A stretch of DNA of 64,000 nt from Apostichopus japonicus (Eukaryota > Echinodermata > Holothuroidea > Aspidochirotida > Stichopodidae). The DNA is taken from contig NC_092569.1 of the NCBI RefSeq assembly GCF_037975245.1, positions 12,398,501-12,462,500 of the forward strand. Reading direction: 5' to 3'. Made by a program: the position numbers and the translations under genes. Shown here piece after piece: positions 12,301 through 23,624 of this stretch. Numbering within the stretch: the stretch's first letter is position 1; every line of letters begins with the position of its first letter. The notes below the pieces were generated by a model, which saw only the letters and a list, made by a program, of their open reading frames with translations, was not told the DNA's origin and made no database searches.

Positions 12301-15300
12301 AGGTGGAAAACTTCCAATACTACACCCTGCACTTCGGTCTATGGTTATCCCCGTTTAAGTTACAATAGGAAGTTCATAGCAGGCCATCGGCGACTGCAAG
12401 GAGTAAGCCTCTTTGTCTACCTAGACAATGTTCCTGTTTCTATATCGGTCACATGTAAGGTTAAGGGAGGAAATGAACTTCCTGTTGGCGAGTCTAGCGT
12501 TCATAGTAAACCTAAATAAGTCTGTCTTCACCACAAGCAGAAATACAGTATTCCTGGGTGTAGGAAAAGATTCCATTAACATTTTTCAATTCTCTCCACA
12601 GATCAACTAGAAGGGTATCAAGAAAAGTTGTCAGAATCTGTTCAACTGCAAGCTATCAAAAGCCTGACCATTAGCAAACACTCTATTGGAAATGGTAGCA
12701 GGCAAGGGGGCTATCAGATTTTCGATGGCTCATGTGAGATATCTCCAAAGGGCATCGAATGTATAGCAATTCACAAGCCTCTAGGTTTCAAGGCTTCAGC
12801 TTACCTTATAACAAAGGCCCATTAAGAGTTGAAATGGTGGATAGAAGAAAGCCATACCCAAAATGGTGCTTCAATCCAAACTATAACCAGATATGATGAT
12901 TCAAACAGACTCGTCAAAGTCAGGTTGAGAGCCGTTTTTGGTATGCAACAAACAGGGGCCTTTGGTCCCAAGAAGAAAAAAAATGGCATATAAATGCACT
13001 AGAGTTACAAGCAGTGTTCCTAGGTCTCCCAGTGTTTCTCAAAAGCAATATTCAACCTAAAGATTCCAATACAAGTCGGATAATACCTCCACACTCAGTT
13101 ATAAACAAACATGGTGGAACAAAAAGCGGGGACATTCAGTTTGCTGCACAGCAGATTTGGGTGTTTTGTCAAAAGCATCGGCTGACACTCACATGAGAGC
13201 ACACATCAGGCAAATTGAAGGTAGAGGCAGACTTTCTGTCTCGCCATTGGGAAGATGTGTCAGACTAGTGGTTAGAAAAGTTTAATTTGTACCTGCCATT
13301 AGAATTGGAATTATGTAAAGGGAACAAACATTATATAACAGATCCCACCGCACCCACTCTATTTGTGAATATTATATGTTTTCTTTCTAATTATTATTTT
13401 TTCCCTTTTCCATTGAATTACAGGAACAATCCTGAGGGTTTGAAGAATGGGATGCAGTGGAAGATGTTCCCTTTGAATGGTTGTGTGATTGAGCCTTTGC
13501 TTGAATTTGCATTTTTTAAATGTATCTTTCTTGGCATATTAAGAAAAAAAAAGAAGTTCTCCACTTTTGACATCTTTGCTCTTCTATATTATAACTCAAA
13601 AGAAGAAAGAGAAAAACTTTTTATTCAGGTGTTGAAGCTTTAACTGTTTTTGTCTTCTCTTTGATCAACCTGTTACATAACCCTTTTGAGTGTATTCGGC
13701 TCGTTCTTAAAGTCGATAGTAACATACAGGAGCCAACAGAGCTCAAGTAGAGGTCATTGACTGAAGGCATCAGCCTAATAGAATGTATCGCTTACCCTTT
13801 TTTATACTTTTATCGGGATCGACGTGTTTAGAGGTCAAACACACCTGTAGTATGATTCCAATTTTTATGGCAGGTACAAAGTACCTTGTCTAAATTGGAA
13901 ATTATACTACAGCTTTATTGGTCTCCGCTTGGTGTAGCCACATTTTATTAAATCTAGACCAGAACAAACTTACGACTATCGACTTAAGAGTTAACTTTAA
14001 CTTAACAGCATTTGCATTATTATAGAAACTATAGAAGTACCGTGGCATCGGTCAGCGATGCCACGGTCCACTGCAAGTAACCAAAATACTCGATTGTGAC
14101 ATCTACTGATTTACGGATGGAGTTTTTGTATTTGTTATGATCGTTATTTGGCTTTTAAATGATCATTTTTATAATGATAGCATTATAACAAGCATATCAA
14201 GAAAAATAAAACACAATTTATAGTTGACTTTTATGCTTTCTACCTTTTTATGTATGTTGGGTATGTCTGTGTGTACCAGAGGCGGACTGGGTCTTAAAAC
14301 CGGCCCGGGCACTCTTCACCTAGACCGGCCCATTATTCATTGATATGTTACTTACATAGTGATTGCTATCCTGGGGCAGGGGTCTAAGGGGATAGGGTGT
14401 CCCCCTCCCCATTGAGGTTTCTTGAAGTTAAGGAACGCCTAGATGCAAACTGGTGCTATATCTCTCAATTTTGTAGGTGACAATAATCCTTTAAGAAAGA
14501 CCCAAAAATAATTTTCCAGAAGCAACACTTGATTTATTTAAACTGAGAAAAGTCAAAAAGGTAAACAAAAATAGACAAAAATATATGTTTTAGACTGGAT
14601 TTAATTTAGTTTTTCAAGCATTATGTGACAACATGCTTGAAAAAAATGGAAGAAAACCTAAATAAAATCCATTAGCACGGACGGGCGTGCCAATAGCACT
14701 TTCTTTTGTTACGAACTAAAAGACTATTTAACATGGTGATTTCATGAGCTGGTTCTCACAGTTAAAAATATATTTCTACACAGCCAGTCTGTATTTTTAT
14801 TAACTACTGTGAAAATGGGCTGTAATTTTTACCAGGCTCCCCAGCCCACCGGCCCACCGGGCATTGCCCAAATGCGTGTGGTCAGTCCGCCACTGGTGTG
14901 TACAATCCCAAGAGGCGACAATGGACGAAAGCATGGAGGTATCCAAAAAATGCAACAAACAGTAATTCGATGTGTCTAACTGTGACTGTGCATCAATGAT
15001 CGATTCAAAATAACATTGCACCCGTTTGCTTAAAGTTCTAAGGACACCTAGCCTATTTGCCCATAATGATCAGTATATTTGTTGCGCGTATTAAAAATAT
15101 GTTGTAGGTTTTCGATAAGCTCTTTTCGTTTCCAAGATATACACATTTGAAGTGTTGATAAATCTGAGAAACTCGTTAAATATGTGCAAACTATGACGTG
15201 GAGTGTTGCGCTCATCAAACATTCTTATTTTAGCCCCTAATTACACACCTCCATGTATCATTTGAATACTTGATGTTCTTATATTTAAAAAGATCTTAAA

Positions 15301-16453
15301 TTATTTCAATAAACAATCGCCTTTGGCCACAACCCTGTGTTCAGAGTCCCTGAAACGAAGGTTGTGAAAATAATGTGATCCATAAGAGAAAATTAGGCAG
15401 TCACTCCCTGCACATCAACAATTTGCATAATTATCTAATGTTTATTCATTAACAAAACTAGAATTGAGACAAGATTTGTAAAATGGTCCATCTTTGATGG
15501 ATTTTCATGGGAATTGAAGCTATTTTCATGATTTGTAATGCCTATTAGAGTTAGGACAATATTGTCCATAGGTGTCAGTATAGACCTTTAAAGTTCGCCT
15601 TTGGTACAGGTGCACGAGGTTGGAATCTTTCCGATGTTATCAATCATAAACAATTGTTTCAAACATCAAGTATAAGAATTGTTCACACTAAGTTACTTCT
15701 TCGCCATGATGCAAACGCATAGTTTCGGCTGTGTTCAATACTGTGGCAAACGTTCCAAAAACCAACATCCACTAACGGAATGCAGTCATACATGTTGGGA
15801 GTTTCTTTTTCAAGCGTATGCATGTTATGCCGTCTAACAAATATTTACAAGCACAGGACTAACGGCCATAAAGCCATACGGGTAAGTCAACTATAGTATC
15901 ACTTCCTAGCTATAAAATCACGTGAACTCCAACCCTCACAAATGGTTTATCTTCGAGTTCGTCGTGAAGTCCGTATACTTTTGGTAATGAAATAAAATAT
16001 TGACACAAAATGTACTGCATTGGAGAGCTTCAAGTATGCTTATTAACCTACACTAGCAGTTCGATATCTCATGGATTACCTATTTTTACATATATTTATT
16101 TTTGGGTATATATTCAGGTTCTTATTGTAAGCCAGTGTACAACTACCGTATGCCTATAGCATATATGGTATAGCCCCATAACATACCACACATATCAGGC
16201 AAAACTGCTGCAAGTTGCAAATGCTCTCTTCAAGTGCCTTCTGCTTATGTGTAATTGGAAAGGTCAGACAATCGTTCAGCTAGTCAGACAAAATTCACAA
16301 TATTGTTTAGACTTATATCCATTCATGGACGGAGCAGTATACATTATGACAATATAAATGCAACAGAGTTTTAGACCATTTGTTGAAAGTGAAAAACTTA
16401 CCTGCCATAACGATGAGAAGGAGCAAAACCGATCTAGTTATTTGTGGAATCAT
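9333..16453 (-). CDS. Invertebrate-type (i-type) lysozyme, three coding exons
   Basis: Exons: 16402-16453 (signal peptide MIPQITRSVLLLLIVMA), 10733-10906 and 9333-9592; phases agree (52+174+260 nt = 161 aa plus stop). Splice sites: donor GCAG/GTAAG, acceptor GTAG/CG, donor GGAG/GTACGT, acceptor CACAG/AT. Exon 2 carries CLNCICFVES and MDVGSLSCGPYQMK: Glu34 and Asp47 correspond to the catalytic pair known from bivalve i-type lysozymes. Exon 3 carries MARYATF, PTCEDFARIHNGGPNG and NPATEKYW, family hallmarks. Expected role: secreted muramidase in antibacterial defence or digestion of bacteria; some relatives also act on isopeptide bonds. The 5.5-kb first intron holds a DIRS element in the opposite orientation. 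This copy shows no coding defect. A diverged copy lies at 53086-59152. Confidence 0.92.
11005..13847 (+). mobile_element. Degenerate DIRS-like retrotransposon with inverted terminal repeats (copy A)
   Basis: Ends are inverted repeats of about 180-190 bp (11005-11197 against 13668-13847), starting CAGGTGTGTTT and containing AACACGTCGATCCCGAT. Between them, on the plus strand, is a broken reverse transcriptase/RNase H region (about 12050-13275): LFVYLDNVPV, ELKWWIE, HINALELQAV, HGGTKSG, then VEADFLSRHWE, as in DIRS-group elements. Frames are interrupted by stops and shifts. No tyrosine recombinase or methyltransferase region is visible before the right repeat, so the element is internally deleted. 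It lies in lysozyme intron 1, antisense to the gene, and is shared with copy B. Confidence 0.8.
12050..13275 (+). pseudogene. DIRS reverse transcriptase/RNase H, broken (copy A)
   Basis: Pieces in shifting plus frames: a leading WVLQVVN-like segment (about 12070), KFIAGHRRLQGVSLFVYLDN (12373 on), SKGIECIAIHKPLGF-like (about 12745), KWHINALELQAVFLGLPVF (about 12985) and HISGKLKVEADFLSRHWED (about 13200), the last typical of the DIRS RNase H end. Several in-frame stops; cannot make a product. Confidence 0.75.
13868..14250. other. Segment present only in copy A, with an 11-bp perfect hairpin
   Basis: Copy B runs directly from the ATTCCAAT region to TATGTCTGTGTGTAC, so about 380 bp here is either an insertion in A or a deletion in B. 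At 14040-14066 CCGTGGCATCG and CGATGCCACGG are separated by GTCAG. Flanking 13845-13864 and 13893-13914 are about 20-bp inverted repeats (CTGTAGTAT...). Identity unknown. Confidence 0.5.
14277..14895. mobile_element. Non-autonomous hAT element with 8-bp target duplication (copy A only)
   Basis: Terminal inverted repeats CAGAGGCGGACTGG and, inverted at the right end, CAGTGGCGGACTG. The flanking 8 bp GTGTGTAC occur on both sides (14269-14276 and 14896-14903). Copy B keeps the single empty site TGTGTGTACAATCC at about 57677, which confirms both the insertion and its age relative to the duplication. No coding capacity. Confidence 0.9.
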
Positions 16454-16891
16454 GGTCGGACGCGATCTGCTACAACTCAACCTCTGACTATAAGTGATCG
16501 AATGAGCTATTTCTGGGACGGACAGATTATATGTAATATAACAATTAGTGCAGCCCACAAAGAATGTGTACTTGGCGAGCATACCTCAATAACAAGTTCA
16601 ACAATGTTTGCAAACTTCCTCTTTCAGTTATATTGTTTAAAGGACATTAGTTAAGCCGAGGAGGAAGACAAATGCTGACCTTTTGAGACAATTTTCGTGT
16701 GAAACTTGTTCCAACAAGGAAGTTCAAATGCAATAGCCATGTTTGTGCATAATAGTTGATAATAAAAGTATAGCGCGTATCACTTATAGCCTACATGTAA
16801 GTTATAGTTCTCCTTTCATGTTATGAGTCACGTTTACAACATGTGAAAGAGAAACTGAGTGCAGTATAAACAATGTCACGGGTCAAAAGGG

Positions 16892-17026
16892 CATAGGTAC
16901 AAGAGTGTAACCACTCATTCTTATTAATGAAATTCATGAAATTTTGAATAGTAAAGGCAACCTGAATTGATATTTGCGACATAGATCGAACAAGTTGTGT
17001 GCAAACGGAGCTTAAAGGCTTTGAAG

Positions 17027-17068
<42 letters not shown>

Positions 17069-20000
17069 ATAGTACCCTCTCCCAACACTCACCCTAGATT
17101 GACCCTGATATTACTTGCACACCTTGTGCGTCGCGTTCATACAATGAATCCGACAGCAGCGAAAATAAAAATTAAACCCGCATCAAACCGTGGCATACTC
17201 CATATAGTGTTCATATGAACCCGAACAGTTACATGGCAGAATAACATATTTTTGAATACGTTGGCAAACTATTGAGCTTGGAACAAATTGTTCCAGATCC
17301 CTTGTCGAAATGGATCTCTCTTTGTACGTGGCTTGGATGTCAGAGTAGATATATATGGCATTATATGGTTTGAAACATTTTGGGGAAATTGAGGCAATTT
17401 TAGACCGCATTATAAGACATTCAAGAGCAGTGTACGACAATAATGTTTACTGTTGAGTAAACAGGCTAGTTCACAAGTGACGAAAGGTTTGGGCTCTGAT
17501 ACGGAAACTTGACGGTGCCATGAATCGTCAACGTGGAAACTTCTGCAAGGACTTAAAGATCACATTTAGTGTTCAGGGTGTAAGTGAACGGGGTGGTTAT
17601 ATGGAGCATCCTACCATACGTAAAGCTCGCAAAACGAGGGCAGCACAGTGTTATTTCGTAAGTATGGAAATACATGCCCCGCTGAATGTTTAATAAACAG
17701 AACGGTAATACACTTTTTAACTAAATCTGAAAGAGAAAACACATTTGTATGGACCCTTTGGAAGCGGTTTGCAACACAATACTGAAAATATGTTAATTGA
17801 TCCATGATATTTTATTTTATTACGTAACATGAATTAACTGATCAACAAAATGCATGGAAGCATTGAAAGGATTTGGCATGATGGCACTGTCCCACCTCCT
17901 CCCTCCCTCGAAAATATATTATCTACAAAAAAAATGGAAACATTCTGAAAAGTAAATGTTTGATTTTATTTTGTGTGAATATTGTTCCGCACATTTCAAA
18001 AGAAGGCGATTCACTCTACAAGAATGATCTCTAAGTGAGGGCAGCATACAACTTCGAATAACCCAAATTTGAAGCAATTATGCACTGTGAGTTAGTGAAA
18101 TGTTGTACGTCTCATTATGGCAGGGGTTTATATAAAACTTCGATAGTTCTGTAGAGTGCATGTGCTTCCGATTAAGACAGATAGTTACATTCTGGTCGAC
18201 TCTGCTTGTTTGCCTATTCCCGATTGGTATCCTCATTGATGGACCAGGAAGGTGCGTCAATCATGAAGGGACAAGGGGCACGTCCCCACCCCAACCCCAC
18301 TTTCTGAGGGGTTGGGGACTCAAATATATAATGTCCCCCATGTTTGGTGACTGACTCGTGTAGGCGCTAGGCCTATGAGGCTCATAATGACTGGTGTATC
18401 TTATAAAAGGAGCTCAAACATTTTGCTGCCCCCCATACCCCGATGAAAAGTAGGAACTACGAATTTCATTTATAGCGTAAATTAAATGATTGTATAAATG
18501 TTGTTTTATCACGTACAAGCAATATCAAATTTTATGTACATTATTTTGTGCATTTAGTTTGGGTTAGCAATGCCAGTCATGATGGTTTTAATCGTTTTTC
18601 ACATAATTTTATATATCATAGGAGTTTTGAGACAGATACATATACGGTGCAAAGCCATGGGTGCTAAGCTGCTATAGTCATGATGTAGTTATAACCATGT
18701 TATTCATTATACCTCAAGTACTAGTTTAGTATTTTATGCATATATGTTCACAAAATATTTTATGTGTGGTTAAGTTAACTGATGCCAAGTAGGGGGTGGT
18801 GGGTAATTGGTGGGGGTGGGGTGGAGGGGTGGTTGACGGGGGCATGGCGATGATGACCGTGCGTTTGCTTTGTTTTGTTTTCACGAGTTTGGTCAGAGTA
18901 ACAATAGCACTGTGAACAGTGTAGCAGTCTAATGTGAAACTACGGTTCATAAATATATTTATGAAGACTATATCTTTTATATATCTATCAGTTTCATTGT
19001 TAGCCCCTTTATCATTGCCCCAATGTTTTAACTAAGAATATTGAGTCACAATCCTCTACACGGCCCTACCACTCAGCTCTTCTCCCCCACCCGCCCCCTC
19101 CCCAATAAGTCCTTTCCTGGCATGATAAAACAAATAATGATAACACAAACATAACAATTATTTTACACCTAAATTTCCCATATGGCTTCCCCTCAGCTTA
19201 TTATATAGGCAACGCGAATGCCCTAGCGGTACAAAGTGATTTTCTTCTAACTTACATTTTTTCCTTGGAAGAATAAATTTCTAGAACATGAAATCTCAAA
19301 GTTAAGAATGTGTAGATGCAACTTACAAGGCCATGGAAGTGGCATTTCCGGCAATCTGGGAGGCATTTTTGGCCCAAAAAATTTCACTGTTACGGCCCCT
19401 AGACACCACCCAATAAAGTCACAGCACTAAGGCGCTCGCGGTTTGTGCTACGCGCACTCTCCTTCAGTGTTATCAATGTTCAGTAATTTATGTTCACGCC
19501 CTCACTTTTCAATTGGGATTGTCGCCCCTGGGACCAGGGAGTAGCTACAGCCTGGACGGACTGAAGCAGTTAACGGTGGTCCACGATCACAAACTGCACA
19601 TTTTCACCAAATGAAACCAACATTGAAAGGAAGAATTTCTGCATGTTACCTATAAATGAACCAACTGTTCTTAAATGATACAAACAGGCAAAATCAAACT
19701 AAACCTATGCAGAAGGCTTTCTGTCTACCATATTCTCGAGCATATGATAGCGAGCATAATCCAAAATAGAATTGCCGTTCGTCACATTTAAGGGTCTCAT
19801 ACATCTAAGTGTTTCATTGCAGATAAAGTAGGGGTCGGGGAGGGGTAGGGGGTGTGGAAATAATATCAGCGATCGATTGGACGTAAAGTACGTTAATGCT
19901 GTTGTTTGTTGGTTTTCCAGTCCCCACCTCGCGACCCAACGTAAAAATGTTAGCGATCCATGTTTGGATCGCTAGCTATAATTTGGAAGCGTGCCTGTAC

Positions 20001-20122
20001 ATACAACCGTTAGGGGCTCCGGAGAAACGTTCTAGAAAAAACAAAAACAAAGTGCGCCACATATTCAGTAGCATAATGTTGGTATGATACAATCAAAACT
20101 CAGTTCTCTGATAAGTTACCCC
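16892..20122. other. Intergenic, no gene recognised
   Basis: No coding exon could be supported. It contains a (TA)n tract at about 17029-17062 and GC-rich, G/C-run-rich patches near 18280-18330, 18790-18840 and 19080-19105. The remainder is AT-rich sequence without evident structure. Confidence 0.4.
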
Positions 20123-20449
20123 TACACTCTAAATAAAAAAGAGTGAAAAATTCACTCCTAACTGAGAGTGATTTTGTCTCTCCATAAGAACCAAAATTCA
20201 CTCTATAAGAGCGAAATTTGTTGGTGTTCAGTCCCTCCAGTTATTTCTCTGTTCACTCTTTGACCCGGAGTGAATAATAAGTATGTGTTGACATGTGAAT
20301 AGCCAATTACATTGACGAATGCTGCCGCCCTTTTTGATTTATTATATGACAGGCAATTTTCCTACATAACATACTACAGTATAATGTTTGCAATATCGCA
20401 AAAACAATTCAATCGAAACCACGCAGAGATTTTTCTGAGGCAATTGAAG

Positions 20450-20513
20450 ATGTCTGTCCAAAACTGGTTGGAGTGTCATGGTTTTGGAGAAAACATTGTA
20501 CAGTTATTTGAAG
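20450..20513 (+). pseudogene. First coding exon of a SAM-domain gene (element 1)
   Basis: ATG opens MSVQNWLECHGFGENIVQLF followed by E and a phase-1 donor G/GTAAGTC. The pattern W-L-x4-GF-E-x2-V-x2-FE fits the start of a sterile alpha motif (SAM), a protein-interaction fold. The next SAM exon was not found, so the gene is internally deleted. The exon ends at the same residue and phase as 60096-60165. From memory, it recalls the abundant SAMD3-like genes of fish; not tested. Confidence 0.55.
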
Positions 20514-21698
20514 GTAAGTCAATCTATCTTTAATAAGTCGAATAATCACATACTAGCCATATGTCCTATATGAGTAGTTGTAGTAGGCTACTAGGCAAGG
20601 ATATGTTGTTATTGTCAATATATATATAAACTTATAACGTAGGCTTTGGGCTAGGTCCAACGCAACACTAACAAAGTAACGTACAAGTGACCTGGTGAAG
20701 TTTAATCTTTATTGAACATTTAGCATATAGGCCTATGCTGTTAAAATAATAAACTAACCCATTACTATAACTTAGGCCTTAATAATTTAACCGTAGCCTA
20801 CTACCAGTAACAATATTAATCAGGCCAAATCGAGGTAACTCGGATATGGAATGTACTTTAAATTCATACTTAATACCGTTAAATTAAATATAAAAAAGGG
20901 TTTCAAATGATCAATCAATCAACAAAGTCATTTAATTAACTTTCCACCTGGTTTTACTTGCGTTAGTGTGCTTAATTTCTGACCTATTGTATAACGCTGA
21001 AATTATAAGTAGGCCATACAAGGGTAAAGATTAGGTTCGTGACATACGCCCCGCTTACGGAAAACCTTCGTACACGTAGCACGTCAAAACATCCATCCAT
21101 TTTACACACTTAATTCCAATAGACGATGGTCGTTGAAGAAAAATTCCTAGTTAGACTTACTCAAGTTCACTGCTAAACTTGTTGAATGAGATTTCATAAA
21201 ATAGCTGTTAGTAATCCTGATGCTGGAGAACTTCAAATTCATCCAAATAAAACACCTGTTTGGGCTGATGACTTAACAACTCAGGTTATCCTGAGTGATA
21301 TTTAAAACATATATGGACTAAGTATAGAGTCCTGAGGGTAATGAAAAAACTGAATATTTAAACTAATTGCTAATTTTAAATTAACCCAATTTATGATTTA
21401 CTAAGTGAAGTTTGTTACTTAGTTTGTTGACAGGAGTTTCAAGCAAAACATCTCGGAACACAGACACCTTGGCAAGATTTTGTTGGAGGAGATGGAAGAT
21501 GGTCACGTGACCATATCATCAAGAAAGAAGTCGGTGCAAGTTATGGTCGCTTATGAATGAAATTATAATTCAAATACTGGACTGACCTTTAGTACTTGCA
21601 AATTTTCGTCCAATATCATTGAACTTCATCTGGCAACTGCAGAGGTGTAGATCCGATGTTGATGGATTGTTCACGTGACAGTCGACGGGGAATAACAG

Positions 21699-21911
21699 CT
21701 ATTGATTGATTCCATGCATGAGAAAGTTGAAAACGCAGCCCCCTCTTTTATTGAGGGAAGGTTTCTCCACGCGTTCCCAAATGGCTTCCCTAACTCCTCG
21801 TTCAAACCACCTCTCTTCACGATCTAGAATGACAACGTCATTTTTTCGAACGTTTTTTCTGGGATCGATGGTGGTGTCTAACACTTCTGTTACACCTCAT
21901 TCTAAACTATA
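21699..21911 (-). pseudogene. Penelope-like element C-terminal fragment
   Basis: On the minus strand DTTIDPRKN..., then WFERGVREAIWERV and PSLNKRGGC. This R-V-x-EAI...P-LN-x2-GG pattern is typical of the segment after the GIY-YIG endonuclease in Penelope-like elements. Only about 70 residues remain. The preceding GAGGTGTAACAGAAGTGTTA is repeated on the plus strand at about 61670, inside element 2. Confidence 0.5.
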
Positions 21912-22248
21912 GGTCAGATCACCTGCATGAGACGTTTCTTTGTGCGCGAGTCTTCACACCCTTTAAACAGAATGCTGGTACATATCATTCCTGCATATTC
22001 TTCATATTTATCTGGTGTCATATTAAGTTATATGGGTAATTGATCATTTCTTATCATATAATCATATTTATATATTTATATATCATATTTTTCTTCTTTT
22101 GTGCAGCTAACTAATGTGCCCTGGAACTGGTCACGATGCTGAGGACTACAAATTACAGAAAGGAAACAGATCATCTACTGTATCAGCCAGTATACAGTGG
22201 ACGCCATATATGATACAGAATAGAGTGGTAAATGAATACTATTAAAAG

Positions 22249-22572
22249 CAGGGTTTCCCTAACTTTATCCCACTGTTCCCCTGTGGATGTCAGAGTTGTC
22301 CACGAACCCCGACATTTCGAGACAAGATCTGAGTCATTATTATACTACAATACGTATAACAGTGCTTCGTAAAAGATCAAGTAAATAATGTAATATTATG
22401 GAGTTTGTCGATAGGTACGAATTTTGTACATTACTAAATTATATGATATATCAGATGTTAGTTTAAAAAAAAAGTTCTCTAGTTTTGACTTTCAGAAACG
22501 TCTCACGAACGTCTCATGGGATGAACTCACGCAACCTCTGGGGGTTCATGCACCCGAGTTAGGGAACCCCTG
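22249..22572. mobile_element. Non-autonomous hAT-like MITE
   Basis: Terminal inverted repeats CAGGGTTTCCCTAACT and AGTTAGGGAACCCCTG. Flanking octamers ATTAAAAG and ATTTGAAG agree at 6 of 8 positions, consistent with an aged 8-bp target duplication. It has inserted into SAM-gene element 1, so it is younger. Confidence 0.7.
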
Positions 22573-23538
22573 ATTTGAAGGAAGCCAATTTGTATAAAAA
22601 GCTGTTCAACTAAGTACACAATATGATCAAAATAGCTATCAATGATGACTTACTTGCAATAAGTTTGTATTGGTTTGTATTTTAATTTGTTTAAATGGTT
22701 CATATAATAATTGTTCAAAGCTATATGGTGCAAATGTGTTTACAACTTAAATGTTTTTTTATCGGTTTTTTTTTGGGGGGGGGTGGCAGCTAGGATGTAT
22801 ATGCTGGAGCCTGGTGAAAATTAAATGCTGTTTAAGTATTTATTATCAAGGACTGAGCTTTGGAGATAAATTCAAGATCAAACAGTATGACAAATTTCGA
22901 GTTATTTGAGCGTTTAATTTCTTCACAGCTTTTATACCCTACATACTCAATTTGGTGCCTACTTATCTGAATAACCTTTTGTCTATCAAAGGAGAAAAGC
23001 ACCCAACAGATAATATAATAGAATGTGGTAGAGAAGAACAAGATTTGCAGTATATTGTATGAAAAATTGAATCAGTTTTACTCAAAACAAAATAAGTTCA
23101 AACTGATGTTCCAGGTTCACAAACAGATCATTGTTTTGTATTTGTTATCAATATCTTTCTTATTGACAACTATGATTATCTACACTGCTACAAAGATGTA
23201 GTAGTTTGTGTTATTCACATACTAATTCTACCAGCATGTGTTCAGCAGCTGCTGTAGTTAAGTACTTAACAAAGTATTAACTTTATGAAGGGATTTATAC
23301 TTCTAGTGACTCTTTAACAACATGTAAAACTAAAATATAAGCTATTGTGCTGGGTAGTAAATACAGCTGAAGCTGTTTGCCACACATCAACACATCTGCT
23401 AGGACTATTTCACGAGAATTATAGCAGGCATGGCAACCACTTATCAAAATTTCAATGCATGAAATCACACTTGTCTTAATTTGAAACTGTTTTTATAGTA
23501 ATTTGAAATGATAAAAAAAATGTTATTTTTACTTTCAG

Positions 23539-23624
23539 GTTGGAACCGATGTTGGTCAGTGGTGCACAGAAAAGATTGAGGAGTTCACTCACCCTTTCTT
23601 ATTAAGTCTTGGGCCAGCCAGCAG
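23539..23624 (+). pseudogene. C-terminal exon remnant of the SAM-element gene (element 1)
   Basis: After an acceptor TTTTTACTTTCAG the frame reads VGTDVGQWCTEKIEEFTHPF then LLSLGPASR, followed by a GTGTGTG donor. It aligns with the element 2 exon at 61252 (EGTDIE...QPFILSLGP) at the same splice phase. The segment that should follow (FFIVADK...) was not found nearby. Confidence 0.5.

Larger units (their letters stand above)
6006..16891. repeat. Segmental duplication, copy A (lysozyme block)
   Basis: Direct-orientation duplicate of 49201-59649. Long collinear matches are visible along the whole block, beginning at ATGTTTCATCTGCGGGCTGA and ending at the CACGGGTCAA-AGGG segment. It holds a complete-looking i-type lysozyme gene (minus), a DIRS element in intron 1, a MITE and a PHD-like remnant downstream. 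Specific to A: a 619-bp hAT element and an approximately 380-bp segment before it. Identity outside the indels looks high (mid-90s percent by eye in sampled stretches; not computed). Confidence 0.9.

Noticed and set aside
14040-14110. Helitron 3' end at the GC-rich hairpin
   Set aside because: No CTRR terminus follows at the expected distance and no TC start was found.
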